The notes under the pieces are model-generated. The model did not search any database, was not told the origin of the DNA, and saw nothing but the letters and a program-made list of their open reading frames with translations. DNA of 64,000 nucleotides from an uncultured Ellagibacter sp. (GTDB taxonomy: Bacteria > Actinomycetota > Coriobacteriia > Coriobacteriales > Eggerthellaceae), in NCBI RefSeq assembly GCF_934617235.1, contig NZ_CAKTTZ010000001.1, positions 1 to 64,000 of the forward strand, given 5' to 3'. Position 1 is the stretch's first letter, and each line of letters begins with the position of its first letter. Below are positions 26,478 to 33,857 of the stretch, one piece after another. The translations under genes were made by a program, and so were the position numbers.

Positions 26478-29108
26478 TTACGCCGCTTCGTTCTCGGTTT
26501 CAAGCTTGCGAGCGACCTTTTCGTCCTTCTTGTCGTAATTCGGCATCGGGCGGAAAATCTGGAAGAGCATGAGCACCGCGATGATAATGGCGATCACCGT
26601 CCAGATGCCGAAGCTCACCTCGCCCAAAGCCAGGCCAACGAACTGATAGAGCATGCAACCCACGCACCACGCGAAACCGCACATGTAGCCGATGGTGATC
26701 CAGAACCACTTAGCCGAACGCTGTTGCTGGCGAATGGTGCCCATTGCCGCGAAGCACGGTGCGCACAGCAGGTTGAAGGCGCAGAAGGCGACGATTGCAG
26801 CGGTCGATCCGCCGAGCATCTGGGCAAAGCCGTACCACAGCTGCGGGTCCGCTTCGCCGAAGTCGCCGAGCTGGGTGATGATGCCGACGGTCGCAACGAC
26901 GTTCTCCTTCGCAACAAGGCCGGTGACGGCGGTTGCAGTTGCCTGCCAGTTCGCGAAACCGAGCGGCGCGAAGATCCAGGCCAGCAGGTTGCCAAGGCCC
27001 GCCATGAGGCTGTACTCCATGTAGTCGGGCGCCTCGGAGTCAAGCAGGCCGAAGCCTTCGCCCGCATCGCCGAAGTTCATAAGGAACCAAATGACGATGG
27101 TGGACAGGAAGATGATGGTACCTGCTTTGATGATGTAGCCCTTCACGCGCTCCCACATCGAGAGCAGGATGTTCTTCACGCCCGGCATGTGGTACTGCGG
27201 AAGCTCCATGATAAACGGCGTGGTCTCGCCAGCGAAGAGCTTGGTCTTTTTCAGCATGATGCCGGAGATGATGATTGCGACGACGCCCATGAAGTAGAAC
27301 ATCGGGGCAACATACCAGGTAGCGTCGGAGTTGCCAGAGGCAATCGCGCCAAACACGAGGGCGATAATCGGCATCTTCGCACCGCAGGGGATCATGGTGG
27401 TGGTCATGATCGTCATGCGGCGATCCTTCTCGTTCTCGATGGTCTTGGTCGCCATGACGGCAGGCACGCCGCAGCCGGAAGCGATGAGCATCGGGATGAA
27501 GGATTTACCGGACAGGCCGAACTTGCGGAAGATGCGGTCCATGATGAAGGCGACGCGGGACATGTAGCCGCACAGCTCCAGGAAACCAAGGAGCAGGAAC
27601 AGAATGACCATCTGCGGGATGAAGCCGATGACGGCGCCAACACCTGCGACGATGCCGTCCATGACGAGCGACTGGAGCCACGGGGCGACGTCGGCTGCCT
27701 CAAGAGCGTTGCCGATGATAGCGCCAAGACCCGGGATCCACAGGCCCCAAGAGCCATCGGAGGGGTCGGGCTCTTCGACTTCAAGAGCGGCCTGGTAATC
27801 GGCGAAGGTGATCGACTGCTCCTCGACCTCGCCGTCGTCGCCCTCGACCTCCATCGTGGCAACAGCATGCTTGGCCTGGGCCTCTTCATCGAACGCCGCA
27901 ATCGTTGCCTGGGCGTCGTCGTACTCGGCAACGGCATCTTCGTACTCGGCCATAGCGTCGACGTCGGTGGCGTCTTCGGGAGCCTCAGGCTCAGCTAAGG
28001 CCAGTGCGTCGAGCACTTCCTGGGAGTCATCGGAGGGAAGGCCCGAGACCTCGTCCTCGCCGAGGATGTTCTCAACGTAGGCGGTAATCTGCGCCTGGGC
28101 GTCTTCGTACTCGGCCGTGGCCTCGTCGAACGCCTCGCCGCCGGTGTAGAGCCAGCCGTCGCCGGAGATGCCATCGTTGGCCCAGTCGGTCACAACGCCG
28201 CCGCCGACAGAAACGGCCAGCCAGTACACGAAGAACATGATGACGATGAAAATCGGCAGGCCGAGGAAGCGGTTCGTGACGACACGGTCGATCTTCTGAG
28301 TGGTGGACATGCCCTTGGTCGACTTCTTCACCGTGTCGTCGACGACACCGGCGATCTCGTCGTAGCGAGCGGAGGTCACGATGGATTCCGCGTCGTCGTC
28401 AAGCTCGGTCTCGAGCGCATCGCGGATGGCGTCGACCGTTTTCTTATCAGCATCCGTCAGCTTGAGCTGGGCAATCGTGCGATCCTCGCCCTCGAGCACC
28501 TTGATGGCGAACCAGCGGGCCGTCGCAGGGGAAACCCTCGAGCCGAGAACGTCGATGATCTTCGCAAGCGCCGTCTCGATCTCGTCGGAGAAGCGGATCT
28601 GCGGCGCGGCGGGAACGCCCTTCTTGCCGAGCTCAATCGCGGTCTTCACAAGTTGGTCCATGCCGCGGCCCTTGAGCGCCGAGGTGGGAACGATCGGACA
28701 GCCGAGTTCGCGGGAGAGCTTGTCGACGTCGATCTTGTCGCCATTCTTCTCGACGAGGTCCATCATGTTGAGGGCGATGACCACAGGCAGGCCCAGTTCG
28801 AGGATCTGCGTGGTCAGGTACAGGTTGCGCTCCAGGTTGGTCGCGTCGATCAGGTTGATGACGACGTCTGGGTCGCCATCGAGCAGATAGTCGCGCGCGA
28901 CGATTTCCTCGGGCGAATACGGCGAGAGCGAATAAATGCCAGGGAGGTCAGTAACCGTGACGTCCTTGTCCTTGGTGTACTTGCCTTCCTTCTTTTCAAC
29001 AGTAACGCCAGGCCAGTTGCCAACATATTGGTTGGCTCCGGTCAGGTCGTTGAACATGGTCGTCTTGCCGCAGTTCGGGTTGCCGGCAAGCGCAATGCGA
29101 ATTCCCAT
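26478..29108 (-). CDS. feoB: Ferrous iron transporter B with large acidic insertion
   Basis: GTP-driven Fe(II) permease (876 aa). G-domain motifs: GNPNCGKTT (G1, 9-17), the switch region VGNWPGVTVEKK, DLPGIYSL (G3), NMMD (G4) and TSA (G5), followed by a guanine-dissociation-inhibitor helical domain and the membrane part. Core motifs near SGCGVPAVMATKTIE and MIPCGAKMPI include the conserved Cys residues of both Gate motifs. Unusual: about 135 extra residues (about 318-455), very rich in Glu, Asp and Ala, sit in the loop after TM1, where the usual loop is short. This makes it well over 100 residues longer than typical FeoB. The sign and coiled-coil look of the insert suggest a surface metal-attracting or docking element. 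AAAGG precedes the ATG. Confidence 0.96.
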   Translation of the reverse strand: MGIRIALAGNPNCGKTTMFNDLTGANQYVGNWPGVTVEKKEGKYTKDKDVTVTDLPGIYSLSPYSPEEIVARDYLLDGDPDVVINLIDATNLERNLYLTTQILELGLPVVIALNMMDLVEKNGDKIDVDKLSRELGCPIVPTSALKGRGMDQLVKTAIELGKKGVPAAPQIRFSDEIETALAKIIDVLGSRVSPATARWFAIKVLEGEDRTIAQLKLTDADKKTVDAIRDALETELDDDAESIVTSARYDEIAGVVDDTVKKSTKGMSTTQKIDRVVTNRFLGLPIFIVIMFFVYWLAVSVGGGVVTDWANDGISGDGWLYTGGEAFDEATAEYEDAQAQITAYVENILGEDEVSGLPSDDSQEVLDALALAEPEAPEDATDVDAMAEYEDAVAEYDDAQATIAAFDEEAQAKHAVATMEVEGDDGEVEEQSITFADYQAALEVEEPDPSDGSWGLWIPGLGAIIGNALEAADVAPWLQSLVMDGIVAGVGAVIGFIPQMVILFLLLGFLELCGYMSRVAFIMDRIFRKFGLSGKSFIPMLIASGCGVPAVMATKTIENEKDRRMTIMTTTMIPCGAKMPIIALVFGAIASGNSDATWYVAPMFYFMGVVAIIISGIMLKKTKLFAGETTPFIMELPQYHMPGVKNILLSMWERVKGYIIKAGTIIFLSTIVIWFLMNFGDAGEGFGLLDSEAPDYMEYSLMAGLGNLLAWIFAPLGFANWQATATAVTGLVAKENVVATVGIITQLGDFGEADPQLWYGFAQMLGGSTAAIVAFCAFNLLCAPCFAAMGTIRQQQRSAKWFWITIGYMCGFAWCVGCMLYQFVGLALGEVSFGIWTVIAIIIAVLMLFQIFRPMPNYDKKDEKVARKLETENEAA

Positions 29109-29197
29109 GATCTACCTTTCCAAAATCAACGATGCTTACCTTTGCTGCTTCGCCGAAACGGCGGCACCCTGAAGGGTCGGTGCGGTCGCTTCGATAA

Positions 29198-29253
29198 GTT
29201 AGATGACACTAACCGCCAAGCAAAGAAAAAGGCCCCAGAAAGGCCCTGCTCGA
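29198..29253 (-). promoter_or_regulatory. Attenuator-like hairpin and dyad between feoA and feoB
   Basis: Right after the feoA stop, a short minus-strand stem (AGGGCC pairing with GGCCTT, one G-T pair) is followed by TTTC, which could reduce read-through into feoB. Just beyond it lies GTTAG-ATGACA-CTAAC (29198-29213), a dyad similar to the metal-box half-sites elsewhere in this locus, so feoB may have extra control of its own. Confidence 0.4.
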
Positions 29254-29254
29254 A

Positions 29255-29494
29255 CTAAAGAACGAGCACGCTTTCGGCTTCGCTCTTGCGCAGCGAAAGC
29301 TCATAGCCGCGAACGGTGACCTCGATAGGATCGCCGAGCGGCGCCACCTTGCGAACGAAAACCTCGACGCCTTTGGTGATGCCCATGTCCATGATGTGAC
29401 GCTTGAGGGCACCTTCGCCCACAAGGCGACGCACCGTGGCGGTCTCACCGATGGCGACATCGCGCAGCGTCTTGTTCTGACCCGCTTCTGCCAT
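29255..29494 (-). CDS. feoA: FeoA domain protein
   Basis: Small cytosolic SH3-like protein (79 aa) of the FeoA family that binds and helps FeoB. The fold is visible in the conserved order: GETATVRRLVGEGALKRHIMDMGITKGVEVFV, then APLGDPIEVTVRGYELSLRKSEAESVLV. AAAGGAGGAGG precedes the ATG at 29494; an upstream in-frame ATG would place that ribosome site inside the gene. It is second of two feoA genes in the operon and is separated from feoB by about 145 bases holding a hairpin. Confidence 0.94.
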   Translation of the reverse strand: MAEAGQNKTLRDVAIGETATVRRLVGEGALKRHIMDMGITKGVEVFVRKVAPLGDPIEVTVRGYELSLRKSEAESVLVL

Positions 29495-29650
29495 AGTTCC
29501 TCCTCCTTTTCCTTCCTGTCTCAAAAGTCGTCCTATTGCCGTAGCTTTCCCGAAGTCACGGAAATGGGCACGATGCGCCCTTAGCTGCGGCTTAGCTTTT
29601 CACGGGGCTGCCGCACTCCCCTTTGCGGAAAGTGCAACCGCCCACGAAAA

Positions 29651-29935
29651 CTAACGGGTAATGATTCGCTGCGCGACCTGCTTGTTCAGAGCGACCTGCG
29701 CACCTTTGACCTCGACGATGAAGTTGCCCGCCTGCTCGGAGACGACCTTCACTTCAGCGCCGGCGACAAAGCCGAGATTCTCGAGATGATGAAGCACGTC
29801 GCCCTTTTCGCGAACCTTGACAACGGTGCCCGTCTCGCCCGTCTTCATGAAGGTGAGCGGCATCTGCGCCATGGAAGGTCCCGCAACAGTTGCGGTGCTC
29901 ATGCCTTTGTCCATCGCCATTGCTTCCTGCATCAT
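29651..29935 (-). CDS. feoA: FeoA domain protein (first copy)
   Basis: Second FeoA-family protein (94 aa) with about 25 extra Met/Ala-rich residues at the start. The SH3-like core reads MKTGETGTVVKVREKGDVLHHLENLGFVAGAEVKVVSEQAGNFIVEVKG, then QVALNKQVAQRI, so it differs clearly from the other copy. Tandem feoA genes are common in anaerobic Gram-positives. GAGG lies five bases before the ATG. It is the first gene of the feo operon and has a promoter with a regulator-like dyad about 22 bases upstream. Confidence 0.94.
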   Translation of the reverse strand: MMQEAMAMDKGMSTATVAGPSMAQMPLTFMKTGETGTVVKVREKGDVLHHLENLGFVAGAEVKVVSEQAGNFIVEVKGAQVALNKQVAQRIITR

Positions 29936-29956
29936 AACTACCTCGTCTTTCTTTGC

Positions 29957-29984
29957 TAACCGTGGTTAACATCTAGTTATCATA
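29957..29984 (-). promoter_or_regulatory. feo operon promoter and operator
   Basis: On the minus strand TATGAT (29979-29984) is a good -10, with a weak TTCCAA upstream. Directly downstream, over the expected start of transcription, is the dyad TAACC-GT-GGTTA (29957-29968). Its 11-base core TAACCGTGGTT recurs at 25982-25992, and CCGTGGTTAA recurs as a single half at 30056-30065. The arrangement suits a metal-dependent repressor of the DtxR type; Fur boxes look different. Confidence 0.6.
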
Positions 29985-30213
29985 TGCCATCGCTGGCTCG
30001 GTTTGGAAGCCTTGGTGAACTTTTTTTGTTTCCTGCGGCTAATCTCCATAATTCGCCGTGGTTAATTTTCTGTTACGAAGTGCCTTAAGACCGAATGCCG
30101 AAGCAACGGCTGCAATAATGGTTGAATTGCAAAAAATGCGGATAATTTCCCATCGAGATGTTTTCGCAGATAGTATAGTAAGCATGACTTATCTGAACGC
30201 GGAAGGTTGCAAT

Positions 30214-31797
30214 ATGAAAGACAGCTTCGCCCCGGCCGCAGGCGTAAACGAGAACTTCTATTCCGACACGCGCGGCCTCGTGAGCGACCCCGTCCCCTTC
30301 ACGAAGGCGGTTATTGACGGCCTAGCCCATGGAGGCGGCCTCTACGTCCCTGCTCACGTGCCGACACTTTCAATCGACGAAATCTGCAGTTTGGCGGAAA
30401 TGCCCTATTTCAAGCGCGCCACCACGGTTTATCGCGCCTTCGGCGTCGACCTGCCGACCGAGCGCGTAGAGGCACTCATGGAGAGCGCTTACGGCGACCA
30501 GTTCGACGACGAGCGCATCTGCCCGATCACCTCGCTCGATGAGAACACCCACGTGCTCGAGCTGTGGCATGGCCCCACGAGCGCGTTCAAGGACATGGCA
30601 CTGCAATGCCTGCCCCGCTTCTTCTCTGCAAGCGCCGAGGCGCTTCGCGAACGTGGGGAGCTTGACCACGACTTCCTCATCCTGGTGGCAACTTCGGGCG
30701 ACACGGGCAAGGCCGCGCTTGAAGGCTTCAAGAACGCCGAGCACGTGCGCATCGGCGTGCTGTTCCCCGATGGCGGCGTGAGCGACATCCAGCGCAAGCA
30801 GATGGTCACGACCACCGGCGACAACGTGCAGGTCTGGGGCGTGCGCGGCAACTTCGACGACTGCCAGACCGGCGTGAAGAACGTCTTCGGCGACGAGACG
30901 TACGCCGAGAAGCTGCTCTCCGAGCACAACGTGACCCTATCGAGCGCAAACTCCATCAACTGGGGGCGGCTCATGCCCCAGATCGTGTACTACATCTCGA
31001 GCTATGCCGAGCTGGTCGCCAAGGGCAAAGTCGAAGCCGGCAAGCCGATCGATGTCTGCGTCCCCACGGGCAATTTCGGGAACATCCTCGCCGCATGGTA
31101 CGCCAAGCGCATGGGAACCCCAATCGAGATGCTCTTTTGCGCGAGCAACGAGAACCGCGTGCTCACCGACTTCATCAACACCGGCACCTACGACATCTCT
31201 GAGCGAGACTTCGCGCTGACACCGTCACCGTCAATGGATATCCTGGTGTCTTCCAACCTGGAGCGCCAGCTGTTCGAGCTTTCCGGGCGCAATGCGGACG
31301 CAGTTCGCGGCTGGATGTCCGACCTGCGCGAGAAGAAGTGCTTCCGCGTCGACGCCGATACCTTCGCCGCGGTGCGCGCCGAGTTCGCGGCCGACTCCGT
31401 CGACAACGAGACCTGCCTTTCAACCATTAAAGAAGTTTTCGACGCCAACGGCTATCTTTTCGACCCGCACACCGCGGTCGCCTACAAGGTCGCCGAGCAG
31501 CTGCGCGGAGAAAACCCCGTGCTCATCGCGAGCACGGCGCATTGGGCGAAGTTCGGCGACAACGTATATCGCGCGCTTCACGGCATGGCACCCGGCGAAC
31601 CGCTTCCCGAAGAGGCTGCTGCGCTTTCGGGATGCCAGCTCAACGAGCTGATCGCCAACGAGACCGGGCAGCACAACGTGCCCGCCAACCTAGCAACCCT
31701 CGACGCGGCGCACGTGCGCTTTGAAGAGGTTATCGATAACTCAACCGAGGACATCGAGCGCGCCGCCACGGCGTTTCTCGGCAAGGGCAACGACTAA
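30214..31797 (+). CDS. thrC: Threonine synthase
   Basis: PLP enzyme that converts O-phosphohomoserine to threonine. The PLP lysine is Lys126 in SAFKDMALQ; other family marks are ATSGDTGKAALEGF, PTGNFGN and STAHWAKF near the end. At 527 aa it is of the longer bacterial/fungal-like group. I chose the ATG at 30214, with GGAAGG eight bases upstream; the open frame extends 52 codons further into low-GC regulatory DNA. A TATAGT about 35 bases before the start may be its -10. It is followed 44 bases later by a ModE-like gene. Confidence 0.95.
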   Translation: MKDSFAPAAGVNENFYSDTRGLVSDPVPFTKAVIDGLAHGGGLYVPAHVPTLSIDEICSLAEMPYFKRATTVYRAFGVDLPTERVEALMESAYGDQFDDERICPITSLDENTHVLELWHGPTSAFKDMALQCLPRFFSASAEALRERGELDHDFLILVATSGDTGKAALEGFKNAEHVRIGVLFPDGGVSDIQRKQMVTTTGDNVQVWGVRGNFDDCQTGVKNVFGDETYAEKLLSEHNVTLSSANSINWGRLMPQIVYYISSYAELVAKGKVEAGKPIDVCVPTGNFGNILAAWYAKRMGTPIEMLFCASNENRVLTDFINTGTYDISERDFALTPSPSMDILVSSNLERQLFELSGRNADAVRGWMSDLREKKCFRVDADTFAAVRAEFAADSVDNETCLSTIKEVFDANGYLFDPHTAVAYKVAEQLRGENPVLIASTAHWAKFGDNVYRALHGMAPGEPLPEEAAALSGCQLNELIANETGQHNVPANLATLDAAHVRFEEVIDNSTEDIERAATAFLGKGND

Positions 31798-31841
31798 TCG
31801 CAACATCAAGGATAAAGGACACCATCGATAAAGGGGAACCC

Positions 31842-32186
31842 ATGAGCAAGCTCACCAATCTCACTCCAACCATCAGGCTTTCTATCAAGAACCCGAATTC
31901 CGAAAGCGGATCGGTGTTCGGCCGCGGCATCGCCGATCTATGCCTCGGCGTGCGCGAAAAGGGCTCGCTGAACGCCGCCGCGAAGAGCATCGGCATGGCG
32001 TACAGCAAGGCCTGGCGCATCATCAAGGAAACCGAAGCAGCCTTGGAGATTCAGCTGCTCAATCGCGATGGCGCCCACGGAAGCAGCCTCACCGATGAGG
32101 GTAACAAGCTCCTCGACTCCTACCTCGAAATCGCCGAGCGCGTTCAGGAAGCCGCGGAAAAGGAATTCCACAAGCTCGTCGGCTAG
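31842..32186 (+). CDS. Stand-alone ModE/LysR-type winged-helix protein
   Basis: Protein of 114 residues that consists only of the N-terminal DNA-binding half of ModE-type regulators: GIADLCLGVREKGSLNAAAKSIGMAYSKAWRIIKETEAALEIQLLNRDGAHGSSLTDEGNKLL. No molybdate-binding Mop domain follows, so how it senses a signal is open. AAAGGGG precedes the ATG. Other ModE-N-like proteins act on molybdenum enzyme genes; the window holds a molybdopterin enzyme locus some 22 kb away, but no link is shown. It may be co-transcribed with thrC. Confidence 0.9.
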   Translation: MSKLTNLTPTIRLSIKNPNSESGSVFGRGIADLCLGVREKGSLNAAAKSIGMAYSKAWRIIKETEAALEIQLLNRDGAHGSSLTDEGNKLLDSYLEIAERVQEAAEKEFHKLVG

Positions 32187-32201
32187 GCACCAACCGCCCG
32201 A

Positions 32202-32525
32202 TTAATGGGCGCACCCCGCAAAATCGACGGAAACCCTCACACCTGCGGCGCCTTTCGGAACCGCAATATGGAGTACGAGGTCCCGCGCGATTGGCGAAGC
32301 TTCAACGTTATCTTCTTGGCGCACGTCCCTGGGGCGTGCGCTTTTACTTTCCCCCTTGGCGGCAAGGGGTTTGCAAGCAGCCTCTTGGTAGTCGGGCGGC
32401 TCTTCCGGATCGAATCCGCTCTCACCCGCATCCTGGGCAGCAGACGACTCGAACCGATGCAAGCATCCATAGCAGGTGTCCATGTCGTCGAACACTCGCG
32501 CCTTGCACACAGGGCACACTTTCAT
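32202..32525 (-). CDS. Zinc-ribbon protein at the end of the tad operon
   Basis: Protein of 107 residues. The N-terminus is a zinc ribbon (CPVCKARVFDDMDTCYGC, residues 4-21). A Pro/Glu linker and a C-terminal strand-rich region (LVLHIAVPKGAAGVRVSVDF) follow. I do not know a named family. Its ATG overlaps the stop of the DUF192 gene (ATGA), so it is the last gene of the tad-type operon. It ends next to the ModE-like gene, with the two converging. Confidence 0.75.
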   Translation of the reverse strand: MKVCPVCKARVFDDMDTCYGCLHRFESSAAQDAGESGFDPEEPPDYQEAACKPLAAKGESKSARPRDVRQEDNVEASPIARDLVLHIAVPKGAAGVRVSVDFAGCAH

Positions 32526-32872
32526 TTCGATAGTCCTTTCCGCTCACTTCGCGCCGCGTAGGCAGTAAGCCCCACGCGATCCCCTTCCGAGAACCACGCC
32601 CCGCATTCGGCGAAGCGCTCGATGGTCGCCACTGCACGAGGACAGCGCAAGCGTCTCATCGGGCCCACTGCACGATAGGATTCGAGTACCACGCCGCACC
32701 GATCGACGAACGCGATGTCGAGCTTTCGAACCATGCCGACGGTATGCACGTCGTTACAGGGCATGAGAATCAAAGGCTCGCTGCACCTGTGCCGCAAGAG
32801 CAAACCCCGTGCTCTTGAGAGGGTATCGGTAGCCACCATGAGCTGCGATCGAGTTCGATCATCCAACGTCAC
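32522..32872 (-). CDS. DUF192 family protein in tad locus
   Basis: Protein of 116 residues with the DUF192 pattern: SRARGLLLRHRCSEPLILMPCNDVHTVGMVRKLDIAFVDRCGVVLESY, where ARGLL, the VHT.GM segment and the FVD strand are typical. DUF192 genes often accompany TadE-type genes; function is unknown. I chose the GTG at 32872, which overlaps the stop of the upstream gene (GTGA); an ATG 36 codons earlier would need a long overlap and the added part has no family character. Most relatives have a signal peptide, which this one lacks. Confidence 0.82.
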   Translation of the reverse strand: MTLDDRTRSQLMVATDTLSRARGLLLRHRCSEPLILMPCNDVHTVGMVRKLDIAFVDRCGVVLESYRAVGPMRRLRCPRAVATIERFAECGAWFSEGDRVGLTAYAARSERKGLSK

Positions 32873-33393
32873 CCCTCGCCTACCGTGCACTGCACGACCA
32901 CGCTTGTCCCCACTCCCACAGGCACGCACGACACCATCGCCCATCGGCATATCCCTTCCTCTTTTACGAAAACCGAACATCCTTCAACTCCCGTTCTCGA
33001 CTCCACCCAACCTTTGCTTGAAAGCTGCTCCCGCAATCGCGAAAGCTCGTCCTCCGCCGATTCCGCGCACGAGAACCCGACGACGCCGCCTGCTTCCGCC
33101 ACGCGCACCGACCTGGCGGAATCAAGCGCAAAGAGCTCCTCCTCGAACCATGAGGGCAACGCTTCTTCCCCCGTTTGCTCGCCGGCAAATGATGCCACGG
33201 CGCCGTCATCACTTGCGGCCGACCCGCCCCCGAGCACAAGCTGCGCCCGAGCCCCTTCTTCTCCTGCGGAAAACGCACGCCCCATCTTCGTTGCCGCATT
33301 CGCAACGTCGAGCGCATCGTCAATCGCAATCGCAAGCACGACAGCGGCCGCAATCGAAAGCAAGGCGGTAAGGACCCGTTGCCTCTGCCCCAT
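32869..33393 (-). CDS. Hypothetical tad-locus protein, membrane-anchored
   Basis: Protein of 174 residues with an N-terminal hydrophobic helix (VLTALLSIAAAVVLAIAI), then about 150 exported residues with no recognisable family. Two conserved-looking Cys pairs (near GFSCAESAEDEL, EGCSVFV and AMVSCVPV) may form disulfides. Its position after three TadE/TadG-type genes and ATGA overlap with the upstream TadE gene argue that it is another minor pilin-like or pilus assembly factor. Confidence 0.75.
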   Translation of the reverse strand: MGQRQRVLTALLSIAAAVVLAIAIDDALDVANAATKMGRAFSAGEEGARAQLVLGGGSAASDDGAVASFAGEQTGEEALPSWFEEELFALDSARSVRVAEAGGVVGFSCAESAEDELSRLREQLSSKGWVESRTGVEGCSVFVKEEGICRWAMVSCVPVGVGTSVVVQCTVGEG

Positions 33394-33857
33394 CAGAACA
33401 GCACCCCCGGCTTATAGACGTCCACCACCAATTCCGTCGAATGTTCCAGCTGCGGAAGTGACACACCGAAAACAGAGGACTTCAAGCCCAAACCGAAGAG
33501 CGTCGGGGTGAAGCGAAGAGTTGCACGGAACCGCTTTTGCCCGAACGATTCGCCCGCAACAGATACGCTTGCTTCCAAGTATTCCTTCTCCGCTATGCCC
33601 ATCCCTTCCTCGATTGCACTAAGGGCGGCATCGCAGCTTTGCGTTGCGTCCTCGCCATAAGCGGGGGACGTCGCGAACACGCGTACCGCGTTGCGGGCGA
33701 GCCTATCGAATGCGGCGCACTCCGAGAAGAAGAGCATTGCGTTCATCGCGATTACCGCAACGATGACAAGCACCGGGATCATCACGGCGAGCTCGACGGT
33801 CATCTGCCCTTGTTCGTCAAGGCGGCAGGTTCGCTTCCTTTTCTCTAGGGTCCTCAT
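33393..33857 (-). CDS. TadE-like minor pilin
   Basis: Protein of 154 residues. Positively charged leader, then the TadE motif GQMTVELAVMIPVLVIVAVIAMNAMLFF, with the Glu at the +5-like place seen in prepilin-like proteins, then about 105 exported residues. TadE-type pseudopilins are processed by a prepilin peptidase and help assemble Flp pili. I chose the ATG at 33857 (TAATG overlap with the upstream stop, GGGTG eight bases before); an ATG three codons upstream is possible. It is one of three TadE/TadG-type genes in a row. Confidence 0.87.
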   Translation of the reverse strand: MRTLEKRKRTCRLDEQGQMTVELAVMIPVLVIVAVIAMNAMLFFSECAAFDRLARNAVRVFATSPAYGEDATQSCDAALSAIEEGMGIAEKEYLEASVSVAGESFGQKRFRATLRFTPTLFGLGLKSSVFGVSLPQLEHSTELVVDVYKPGVLF

